A DNA stretch of 11,434 nucleotides from contig CAZOSF010000073.1 in the NCBI GenBank assembly GCA_964582415.1, positions 1-11,434 on the forward strand, in the 5' to 3' direction. Made by a program: the position numbers and the translations under genes. How positions within the stretch are numbered: position 1 is the stretch's first letter; every line of letters starts with the position of its first letter. This document shows positions 5,822 through 11,434 of the stretch, piece after piece. The notes under the pieces are model-generated. The model was not told the origin of the DNA and did not search any database. It was given only the letters and a program-made list of their open reading frames with translations. This DNA is from CAZOSF01 sp964582415 (lineage in GTDB: Bacteria; Bacteroidota; Bacteroidia; Flavobacteriales; Flavobacteriaceae).

Positions 5822-5932
5822 TGCTATCGCAGCTTAATTTTCCATTTTACTTCAAAATCTCAAGCAAGCTTGGCTTTTTTCGTAAAATGAAAAAACCATA
5901 CCTAGCGGTATGGTTTCTTGAGTGTCGTGGAG
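5822..5932. repeat. Direct repeat copy 1, containing a tmRNA terminator copy
   Basis: These 111 bases are identical to 6132-6242. The block includes a terminator hairpin and ends with the same GTCGTGGAG that forms the 3' end of the tmRNA gene in the other copy; here it continues into unrelated sequence. A partial, diverged version of the 55-base spacer repeat precedes it (5801-5828 against 6111-6138, four differences). Confidence 0.9.
5884..5916 (-). terminator. Duplicate of the tmRNA terminator
   Basis: AAACCATACC (5893-5902), loop TAGC, and GGTATGGTTT (5907-5916) form a perfect 10-bp stem. On the minus strand it is followed by a T-rich tail. It is an exact copy of the hairpin at 6203-6226 and would act as a back-up terminator for ssrA. 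Confidence 0.75.
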
Positions 5933-5983
5933 ATTGCATATCACCCCTAACCAATGTTGCAAATAAGAAACCAACCTGCTATC
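5929..5983. repeat. 55-base repeat on the left side of the gap
   Basis: These 55 bases, running directly into the Ns, are identical to the 55 bases directly after the Ns (6084-6138). This may be a real repeat or the overlap left between two contig ends. Confidence 0.9.
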
Positions 5984-6083
5984 NNNNNNNNNNNNNNNNN
6001 NNNNNNNNNNNNNNNNNNNNNNNNNNNNNNNNNNNNNNNNNNNNNNNNNNNNNNNNNNNNNNNNNNNNNNNNNNNNNNNNNNN
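5984..6083. other. Assembly gap of 100 Ns
   Basis: The length of exactly 100, shared with the gap at 8520-8619, suggests a placeholder and not a measured size. The identical flanks mean that the true sequence could be shorter than shown, even absent. Confidence 0.95.
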
Positions 6084-6138
6084 GGAGATTGCATATCACC
6101 CCTAACCAATGTTGCAAATAAGAAACCAACCTGCTATC
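6084..6138. repeat. 55-base repeat on the right side of the gap
   Basis: Identical to 5929-5983. Together with the 100-base block that follows the 55-mer on this side (6139-6238, also 5829-5928), it defines a 155-base unit (100 + 55). Confidence 0.9.
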
Positions 6139-6242
6139 GCAGCTTAATTTTCCATTTTACTTCAAAATCTCAAGCAAGCTTGGCTTTTTTCGTAAAATGA
6201 AAAAACCATACCTAGCGGTATGGTTTCTTGAGTGTCGTGGAG
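6132..6242. repeat. Direct repeat copy 2, joined to the tmRNA 3' end
   Basis: Exact 111-base copy of 5822-5932. Its last five bases (6238-6242) are the 3' end of mature tmRNA, so this is the original context of the terminator and copy 1 is probably the duplicate. Confidence 0.9.
6194..6226 (-). terminator. tmRNA (ssrA) terminator
   Basis: A perfect 10-bp hairpin (6203-6212 with 6217-6226, loop TAGC) starts 11 bases past the tmRNA 3' end and is followed on the minus strand by a T-rich tail. Confidence 0.85.
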
Positions 6243-6635
6243 CCGGGGAGATTCGAACTCCCGTCCAAACGTGCCGTTGCACGACTTTCTACATGCTTAG
6301 TTTTCTTTTGGTTTTTCGTCCGATTGCTGGTAGAAAACAACCTGCGCACAGCTTATCCCCGATCGAGTTTCACAGATACATCAAGGCCCTATACCTGCTA
6401 GGTTTACTTTTACGAAGCCACTAAATCGAACGCCGTAAACCAAGGCCTTCGAGTGACTTCCTGCTTGCCCGCCTTGCGGGCCGAGGCACTATCCTACTAT
6501 GATTCGGATTATGCAGCTAGGGCGTAGTTATTCTCGCCGTTTAAAAAAGGTTGAAACATGAGATTTACGAGCTATATCCCAGCGCTCGACATGCTTACCG
6601 TACAATGAAACCCGCTGTCAAAACCAGTCGGCCCC
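6238..6635 (-). ncRNA. ssrA: Transfer-messenger RNA (tmRNA)
   Basis: tmRNA rescues stalled ribosomes and tags the unfinished protein for proteolysis, together with SmpB. The 5' end GGGGCCG (6635-6629) pairs with CGGCTCC (6245-6239) to form the tRNA-like acceptor stem. The early GACTGGTTTTGACAGCGGG is typical, and the T arm is GGGAG-TTCGAAT-CTCCC. The tag frame at 6538-6509 reads GENNYALAA then TAA, matching the ALAA ending and the GENNYALAA form I recall from Bacteroidota. A GC-rich hairpin GCCCGC-AA-GGCGGGC follows, as expected for a pseudoknot region. The discriminator A is at 6238 and the next bases are CGA, so CCA must be added after transcription. The mature length is about 398 bases before CCA. 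Confidence 0.97.
6509..6538 (-). other. tmRNA proteolysis-tag reading frame
   Basis: From resume codon GGC the codons give G-E-N-N-Y-A-L-A-A and stop at TAA. An alanine carried on the tmRNA itself precedes this in the finished tag. The ALAA end is the signal read by ClpXP-type proteases. Confidence 0.93.
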
Positions 6636-6663
6636 ATTAAATATTCAAAGAACTTTCGGGTGG

Positions 6664-6671
6664 CAAAGATA
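6664..6671 (-). promoter_or_regulatory. tmRNA promoter -7 box
   Basis: The minus strand reads TATCTTTG, an exact TAnnTTTG match, 28 bases before the mature tmRNA 5' end. The predicted start near 6660 leaves about 25 bases for RNase P to remove. At 19 bases upstream the -33 position reads CTG instead of TTG. Confidence 0.65.
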
Positions 6672-6682
6672 CATTAAAAACC

Positions 6683-6690
6683 TATCTTTG
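6683..6690 (+). promoter_or_regulatory. -7 box of the dehydrogenase gene at 6724
   Basis: TATCTTTG matches TAnnTTTG exactly and lies 33 bases before the ATG, giving a predicted leader of about 30 bases. It is the mirror image of the tmRNA -7 box 11 bases away. No clear -33 TTG is present. Confidence 0.6.
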
Positions 6691-6723
6691 CAGTCCCTAT
6701 TGATATCACAAAAAGCATTCCAA

Positions 6724-7938
6724 ATGTCAATTACCTTTGCCCTCATCAAAGAACGCAAAACACCACCCGACAGAAGGGTCGTTTTTTCTCCAAAAAAATG
6801 CCAAGAAGTCATGAATTCCTTTCCCGAAGCGAAAATTATCGTGGAAGCTTCCGACATTCGGATTTTTCGAGATGATACGTATCGAAAATGGGGTTGCGAA
6901 GTAACCGAGGATGTTTCCTCGGCAGATGTGATGTTAGGGGTAAAGGAGGTCCCTGTTGATGCCCTTATTCCAAACAAAAAGTACTTCTTTTTCAGTCATA
7001 CTATTAAAAAGCAACCCTATAACAGAAAGTTGCTGCAAGCCATCCTTGAGAAAAAAATCGAATTGTACGACCATGAAACCATTGTAAATGAAGAAGGCCA
7101 TCGCCTGATTGGTTTCGGCCACTATGCCGGCCTTGTGGGGGCTTATAATGGATTTCGCTTATTGGGTGAGCGCGATACTCTTTTTAACTTACCCAAAGCA
7201 GAAAAACTTCATGATTTAGCACACATGAAGGAGGCCTTGGATACCATCACGCTTCCCACGCATCTTAAAATCATTCTATCGGGTACAGGCAAGGTGGCTC
7301 GAGGTGCCAAAGAGATTTTGGATCACCTTGGGATACGCGAGGTACAGGACGAAGCCTATTTGAACCAATCTTTCAATGAACCGGTGTATTGTCTGATTGA
7401 CGTCACGGAGTATAACCGACGAAAGGATGGGAAACCGGTGGACAAATTTGAGTTTTATAAAGATCCCTCTGGTTATGAAAGTGACTTTATGAAATATGCC
7501 CGTGTTAGTGATATATTCATTGCAGGACATTTTTATGGCAGCGGCGCCCCCTACCTTTTCACCCGGGAAGATGCAAAAAAACCAGAGTTCAAAATCGGTA
7601 TCATCGCCGATATTTCCTGCGATGTCGATGGGCCTGTCGCCTCCACAATTCGTTCTTCTACTATTGCCGATCCCTTTTATGCCTACGATCCTGCGACAGA
7701 ATCGGAAGTTCCGGTGGGCACTCCTCATTCGATTGCGGTCATGGCAGTGGATAATTTGCCTTGTGAACTGCCACGGGATGCCAGTGAAGGATTTGGAAGA
7801 ATGTTTTCCAAATATGTACTCCCGGCCTTTTTCAACAGTGATGCTGATGGTATTTTAGCTCGTGCAAAAATGACCACTTCAGAAGGAAAACTTACCGAGC
7901 GATTTGCGTATTTGGAGGATTATGTGAAGGGCTCCTAG
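6724..7938 (+). CDS. Lysine-ketoglutarate reductase/saccharopine dehydrogenase-like protein (AlaDH/PNT fold)
   Basis: The 404-residue protein resembles the lysine-forming saccharopine dehydrogenases (yeast LYS1, and more closely the LKR domain of animal AASS), which interconvert lysine plus 2-oxoglutarate and saccharopine with NAD(P)H. Visible are RKTPPDRRVVFSP (11-23), GVKEVP (72-77) with K74 and FFSHTIKKQ (89-97) with H92, corresponding to the catalytic Lys and His of the family. GFGHYAGLVGAYNG (130-143), a Rossmann motif ILSGTGKVARGA (184-195) and DISCDVDGPVASTIRSSTIADPFY (296-319) also fit. The ATG at 6724 is preferred: a TTG start at 6688 would lie within the -7 box. No saccharopine-cleaving partner is in the window, so the substrate could be another amino or keto acid. 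Confidence 0.8.
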   Translation: MSITFALIKERKTPPDRRVVFSPKKCQEVMNSFPEAKIIVEASDIRIFRDDTYRKWGCEVTEDVSSADVMLGVKEVPVDALIPNKKYFFFSHTIKKQPYNRKLLQAILEKKIELYDHETIVNEEGHRLIGFGHYAGLVGAYNGFRLLGERDTLFNLPKAEKLHDLAHMKEALDTITLPTHLKIILSGTGKVARGAKEILDHLGIREVQDEAYLNQSFNEPVYCLIDVTEYNRRKDGKPVDKFEFYKDPSGYESDFMKYARVSDIFIAGHFYGSGAPYLFTREDAKKPEFKIGIIADISCDVDGPVASTIRSSTIADPFYAYDPATESEVPVGTPHSIAVMAVDNLPCELPRDASEGFGRMFSKYVLPAFFNSDADGILARAKMTTSEGKLTERFAYLEDYVKGS

Positions 7939-9716
7939 GACTTTACCAATACGATCACATCCTTGGTAATCGCAGTAACGACTTCCTTGTAAAACTCCTT
8001 AATGGATGGATAATACTCCGAGGTGAGGTGCGCCCTGTTTTGACGTAGTTGCAAACGCACACTAACGGTATTTCCCGTGGCGTGATACATCACCTGACAA
8101 CTTCCTAAATTTTCAGGTAATTTTAAGGTTCTGTTTTCAGGTACAAATTTCACATTGTACTCAGGTTCCAATTCCAATGCCATCAAATAGGTAATATTCA
8201 TCGGATAACCAAAATCGACAGGATATTCGCGTTCCTCCAGTTCGAAAGGATTCTCAGTTAGATGACGAAGCAAGAAGAAAGGGTTTACGTAATATTCTTG
8301 TTTTCCTGAAACACTATTCGGCTCCTGACCACTCATAGAGACAAATTCCCTTTCAATGGTATAGTGTTCCTTGAAGGGTTGTTCCAAGTCGTTTTCGTTT
8401 TCAACGGAATAATTATCTATTTCCAGATTCGAACCTTTGCTTTCTAAATAATCGTCTTCCGTATTCTCTGAGATATATTCTCGTATTTCCTGACTAAAAT
8501 ACCCAGAGTTGATTTCTTGNNNNNNNNNNNNNNNNNNNNNNNNNNNNNNNNNNNNNNNNNNNNNNNNNNNNNNNNNNNNNNNNNNNNNNNNNNNNNNNNN
8601 NNNNNNNNNNNNNNNNNNNAATTCGGCCTCTTGTAAGGCATTGATAAGCGATAAATTGATTTCGGCACTATTTCCTGTCCCTCTTTCAAAGGCTTCCCGC
8701 ACATCATTATCTCCATGGTCTTGTTCGTTCCATGTAAAGTGCTTTTGAATGGCATAATAAATGGCCTTTGCTCGTTCCAATGGGTCAGCAATGGTAAAAA
8801 GCTCTTCGGGGAGGTGCTTACGGAAATAATTGTTGTTATTTAATTGCCGCCCAATTTCATCGGAATAACGGATTTCATCATCAACATCTTCCCATCGCTT
8901 GGTATAAAATTCCTTTTCTCCCCTCAAACTCATCGCCTCCTTCATTTCGTATCGCAGTTGGGAAGTATAGTTCTCCTTGGAAAGCATGTATTCCTCTACT
9001 TTGAAGGCAGGAATGTCCTTCATCACGTACCGATTGTAATAGCAATCGGCCGCTTTTCCGAAACCATCTATCGAAAAACAGCTCTTTTTGATGTATTGAT
9101 CGTGAGTATCTAATTTTAAGAAACCACGAAAACCAATGCGGTACACATAATTCCCGGGAATTTCCGTAATGTATTCACTGTATAGTTTTGGGTACTTCTC
9201 TTGGAAATCCCAATCGAAGCTATATAAAATACGACCTCTTATGGTATAGGTGTATTCCAATAAACTTTGGTCCTTTAAATCTGGAAAGGTAAAACTGAGG
9301 CTTTTCCAACCATTACCCACATCTTTTGAATAGTAAGAACCTTTGCTCACGTACTGTTTTAGTGCACCGTTGTGCGTTACGGCACTGATATGACTAATTT
9401 CTTGGCCTCTCCCTTCGGGACTATAATAGATTTCTACAGCGGCATCCCCATATTCCTTCGCATTCAACACCTTAGTTTTTACATGCACCTCTGTTACCAT
9501 GTAGAGATAGTCATCGATTACCTTTACTTTAGTTTCTCCTTTTTCATATAAAATTACGGCGGCCGCCTCCGGATCTTTAGGATAGGAGTACGGGCCAATC
9601 TCCGCAGGATCTGGTGTGCCAAATTCGACATCCTTGGAAGTCTGTGCAATTGAACAAGTTATATTGAAAAAGGTAAGAAATGCTACTATTAAGTGGCGGT
9701 AAAGTTGTGTGCTCAT
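7935..9716 (-). CDS. Exported DUF3857/transglutaminase-like protein, interrupted by a gap
   Basis: The frame reads through 100 Ns to 593 residues, but the real protein is probably longer. A signal peptide covers about residues 1-25 (ending CSIAQ). A DUF3857-like region follows (about 55-240, with KTKVLNAKEYGDAAVEIYY at 81-99 and LLEYTYTIRG at 152-161). Then comes the start of a transglutaminase-like domain (about 310-365), with KAIYYAIQKHFTWN and GNSAEINLSLINALQEAE. After the gap, ENPFELEEREYPVDFGYP matches the C-terminal domain of the same family. The position where active transglutaminases have Cys is S350 here, as I recall for many family members, so enzyme activity is doubtful. The function of these Bacteroidota envelope proteins is unknown. 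The gap hides the segment that would carry the other catalytic residues. Its stop overlaps that of the convergent dehydrogenase gene. I found no clear promoter in the 61 bases upstream. Confidence 0.85.
   Translation of the reverse strand: MSTQLYRHLIVAFLTFFNITCSIAQTSKDVEFGTPDPAEIGPYSYPKDPEAAAVILYEKGETKVKVIDDYLYMVTEVHVKTKVLNAKEYGDAAVEIYYSPEGRGQEISHISAVTHNGALKQYVSKGSYYSKDVGNGWKSLSFTFPDLKDQSLLEYTYTIRGRILYSFDWDFQEKYPKLYSEYITEIPGNYVYRIGFRGFLKLDTHDQYIKKSCFSIDGFGKAADCYYNRYVMKDIPAFKVEEYMLSKENYTSQLRYEMKEAMSLRGEKEFYTKRWEDVDDEIRYSDEIGRQLNNNNYFRKHLPEELFTIADPLERAKAIYYAIQKHFTWNEQDHGDNDVREAFERGTGNSAEINLSLINALQEAEXXXXXXXXXXXXXXXXXXXXXXXXXXXXXXXXXXQEINSGYFSQEIREYISENTEDDYLESKGSNLEIDNYSVENENDLEQPFKEHYTIEREFVSMSGQEPNSVSGKQEYYVNPFFLLRHLTENPFELEEREYPVDFGYPMNITYLMALELEPEYNVKFVPENRTLKLPENLGSCQVMYHATGNTVSVRLQLRQNRAHLTSEYYPSIKEFYKEVVTAITKDVIVLVKS
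8520..8619. other. Assembly gap of 100 Ns inside the DUF3857 gene
   Basis: The flanks share no overlap, unlike the other gap. Relatives usually have on the order of 100 or more residues between the two conserved segments that border it, so the true missing sequence is probably longer than 100 bases. Confidence 0.9.
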
Positions 9717-9777
9717 GCCCCGAAAATAATTTTTTTGAAAAAACTAAACGCTATCTTAACCGATAAATTCCGAAAAA

Positions 9778-10128
9778 ATGAATCCTGCTGCCGAAACCAT
9801 TCTCAACACCAAAGAGCCCTTTCGCAGTATATTGTTGCAGCTTCAGGTGATTATCGAACAGGCGGTACCAGAAGCGGTATTGCTTTTCAAATGGGGGATT
9901 CCTTATTATTATCTTGATGGGAAAAAGCCCTTGGTTTATTTGCATACGACCAAGCATTATGTCGACCTAGGATTCGCACAGGGTTTTCTACTCAAAAACC
10001 ATCAAGATAAGCTTGTTTCCGAAAATCGAAATACCGTAAAGTCTCTTCGTTATTACACCGTGAATGATTTGGAATTTGACGTACTCATCGATTTGCTTGA
10101 AGAAGCAAAAACTTTGATAACTTCATAA
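9778..10128 (+). CDS. DUF1801 (YdhG-like) small protein
   Basis: This 116-residue protein has the DUF1801 pattern: a helical N-terminus with LLQLQVIIEQAVPEA (19-33), KWGIPYYYLDGKKPLVYLHT (38-57), VDLGFAQGFLL (62-72) and the end motif LVSENRNTVKSLRYYTVNDL (79-98). The fold is frataxin-like (the YdhG/CyaY group), and some relatives have been proposed to handle iron, but the biochemical role is unknown. No signal peptide or membrane segment is seen, so it should be cytoplasmic. It is divergent from the DUF3857 gene with only 61 bases between starts, and I cannot identify a convincing promoter there. No terminator is visible after its stop. Confidence 0.9.
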   Translation: MNPAAETILNTKEPFRSILLQLQVIIEQAVPEAVLLFKWGIPYYYLDGKKPLVYLHTTKHYVDLGFAQGFLLKNHQDKLVSENRNTVKSLRYYTVNDLEFDVLIDLLEEAKTLITS

Positions 10129-10172
10129 GATAGCCTCACAATAAACGCGTTATTATAAAATCGTCTAAGGCG

Positions 10173-10202
10173 TTTGTCAATTTGACTAATTTGATATCTT
10201 TG
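10173..10202 (+). promoter_or_regulatory. Probable promoter of the S9 peptidase-like gene
   Basis: TTTG (10173-10176), an 18-base spacer and TATCTTTG (10195-10202, exact TAnnTTTG) form a complete Bacteroidota promoter. The predicted start near 10206 gives a leader of about 21 bases before the ATG. Confidence 0.75.
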
Positions 10203-10226
10203 GTTGCTTAAATCCCTTATCAATCG

Positions 10227-11434
10227 ATGCGTTTTAAGTCTATCTACTTACTATTTTCCGTTTTTCTTTTTGTCTCCGCAAACAGCTTTGCTCAAGAATT
10301 GCTGGAAACGGAAATCCCCCCGGAAATACTTTTTAAAGAATCCAATCGGGACGGCTATTCCATCTCACCGGATGGGAAATACTATGCCGATATTATCAAG
10401 AACAATGTGGAAACGGATATTATCGTGGTGGACATAGACGAATATATCCTGCATCAACGCATCCCCATGGGCCATCAAAAAGTACAGTCTATCCATTGGC
10501 TTACCTCTAACCGACTATTGTACGAATCGAATGGGGCAATTTTTGCTATCGACATCGATGGTTCCAATAAAAAGGAGATCGTAGACAGGCGGTCTGAGGT
10601 ACGAACGAAGAAATCTGGGTGGACATCCTACTTCAGTAGCTTACGATTCAATTCCCTCCTCAGTCTGCTTCCCGAAAAGGAGCATCAAATTCTTATAGAA
10701 ACCTATGACCTGGAATTCAATTCCTACATCAAAGAGGTAAACATCTTTACGGGCGAACGTTATGTGGTGATCGATGGAAGTAAGTTTAAGGTCAACAAGT
10801 GGATTTTAGACGGTCAGCGTCAGATACGAATGGCCATCCGATTTGAAGAAGACGGATTTGAATATTTTACCTTCGATCGAGAACGAGAAAAACTCACTCC
10901 ATTCTACGTGAACATCGATGGAGACTCCTATAGTGTTGGGGTTCGTGGGGATGCCTATTTCAAACCGACAGTTCAATTCGAAGGATTCAGTGCCAATCCA
11001 GATGTGGTCTATATCACTTCTAACATCAATTCGGACCGAAGAAGGCTTTTGGCCTATAGCCTTTCCGAAAATAAAGTGCTTGAAGTATTGGCCGAAGACA
11101 TTAACTGTGATATCAAGGAAGGGTTCGATGATCACTTGGCATTTATGTACGATTTTAAAAACAATCAAATTGCAGGGATTCGCTACGAAGGTATAACTCC
11201 CCAATTTAGATGGTTTTCAGAGGATATGGCCGATTTGCATACCAAGTTGAATGAGAAATACCCGAGGTATGTGCATGAAATATTCGATTCGGATGCAAAA
11301 GGGAAGCGGCATGTAGTATATCAATGGAGTGATATCAATGCTGGAAATATCGGTATCTACGATTCGGAGGAAGATAGTTATGCGGTGATGTTTGTCATGA
11401 ATGAAGAACTTTCCAAATACAAGCTTTCCCCAAC
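10227..11434 (+). CDS. Probable S9-family (prolyl oligopeptidase) peptidase, N-terminal part only
   Basis: The frame runs open from ATG 10227 to the window edge, giving 402 residues. Residues 1-23 form a signal peptide (hydrophobic core, ending ANSFAQ), so the protein is exported. The rest reads as a beta-propeller: SRDGYSISPDGKYYADI-like repeats (SISPDGKYYADI at 45-56), IVVVDIDE, QSIHWLTSNRLLYES, IFAIDIDGSNKKEIV, VDIDG-type strands, and FSANPDVVYITSN. Late in the sequence IAGIRYEGITPQFRWFSED resembles the segment before the catalytic domain in S9 peptidases of the dipeptidyl or acyl-aminoacyl type. The Ser-Asp-His domain would lie to the right of the window, so peptidase activity is inferred. 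Confidence 0.72.
   Translation, partial: MRFKSIYLLFSVFLFVSANSFAQELLETEIPPEILFKESNRDGYSISPDGKYYADIIKNNVETDIIVVDIDEYILHQRIPMGHQKVQSIHWLTSNRLLYESNGAIFAIDIDGSNKKEIVDRRSEVRTKKSGWTSYFSSLRFNSLLSLLPEKEHQILIETYDLEFNSYIKEVNIFTGERYVVIDGSKFKVNKWILDGQRQIRMAIRFEEDGFEYFTFDREREKLTPFYVNIDGDSYSVGVRGDAYFKPTVQFEGFSANPDVVYITSNINSDRRRLLAYSLSENKVLEVLAEDINCDIKEGFDDHLAFMYDFKNNQIAGIRYEGITPQFRWFSEDMADLHTKLNEKYPRYVHEIFDSDAKGKRHVVYQWSDINAGNIGIYDSEEDSYAVMFVMNEELSKYKLSP

Larger units (their letters stand above)
5517..6237. other. Gene-free stretch with repeats and an assembly gap
   Basis: About 720 bases between the dienelactone hydrolase start and the tmRNA 3' end contain no protein gene I can support: short open frames here have no recognisable domain and cross the gap or the terminators. 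The stretch holds a heptamer tandem repeat, a palindromic element, and a duplicated block containing the tmRNA terminator. Between 5650 and 5800 I see nothing beyond one isolated DnaA-box-like word at 5753-5761. Confidence 0.75.

Noticed and set aside
5595..5837. Open frame of about 80 codons in the repeat region
   Set aside because: It runs across the palindromic element and into the terminator-bearing repeat, with no recognisable domain and low-complexity basic composition.
5852..6129. Short minus-strand frames across the gap (for example the repeated VSYLQHWLGVICN)
   Set aside because: They exist only because the 55-base repeat occurs on both sides of the Ns; they pass through terminator hairpins and have no family resemblance.
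5822..6242. CRISPR-like array or attL/attR pair
   Set aside because: There are too few units, the blocks are far longer than CRISPR repeats with no variable spacers, and no integrase or element lies between the copies.
10806..11204. Minus-strand frame of 132 codons
   Set aside because: It is antisense to the S9 peptidase-like gene, which is open over the full 402 codons with a signal peptide and its own promoter.

Overview
This window most likely comes from a flavobacterium-like member of the Bacteroidota. The evidence is a tmRNA whose tag reads GENNYALAA, several exact matches to the Bacteroidota promoter -7 element TAnnTTTG, start codons without Shine-Dalgarno sequences, and gene families typical of the group (DUF3857 transglutaminase-like protein, YceI plus MarR beside trpE, lipoprotein thioredoxins). 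It looks like ordinary chromosome: I see no transposase, integrase, phage, CRISPR or defence gene. Two runs of exactly 100 Ns (5984-6083 and 8520-8619) are scaffold gaps.

Layout. 1-2475 (minus strand): marR, a yceI-like gene and trpE, cut by the left edge. Between yceI and trpE is a complete trp attenuator that is easy to miss: a promoter, a 20-codon leader peptide with three consecutive Trp codons, a possible antiterminator segment, and an intrinsic terminator just before the trpE start. 2627-4618 (plus strand): a thiol and sulfur group made of a TlpA/ResA-type lipoprotein, an exported thioredoxin-fold protein, a terminator, then two single-domain rhodaneses, one apparently cytoplasmic and one a lipoprotein. 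4629-5516 (minus): a YghX-like dienelactone hydrolase with a twin-arginine-like N-terminus.

5517-6237 has no gene. It holds a short tandem repeat, a dispersed-type palindrome, and a duplicated block that carries the tmRNA terminator and is broken by an assembly gap. 6238-6635 (minus) is the tmRNA gene ssrA. It is divergent from a lysine-ketoglutarate-reductase-like dehydrogenase (6724-7938, plus); their -7 boxes form a perfect 8-bp inverted repeat. That gene converges with, and shares a CTAG stop with, a DUF3857/transglutaminase-like exported protein (7935-9716, minus) that contains the second gap. A DUF1801 gene (9778-10128, plus) and the N-terminal 402 residues of a probable S9-family peptidase (10227 to the right edge, plus), with a well-formed promoter, finish the window.

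How the parts relate. Tryptophan supply should control trpE through ribosome stalling on the leader peptide. The MarR protein probably represses its own operon through paired TTGTA-TG-TACAA-like sites that overlap its promoter. The thioredoxin and rhodanese genes look like envelope thiol and sulfur housekeeping. I found no clearly new multi-gene system. The most informative structures are regulatory: the trp attenuator, the paired MarR operators, the symmetric divergent promoters at ssrA, and the duplicated ssrA terminator region.
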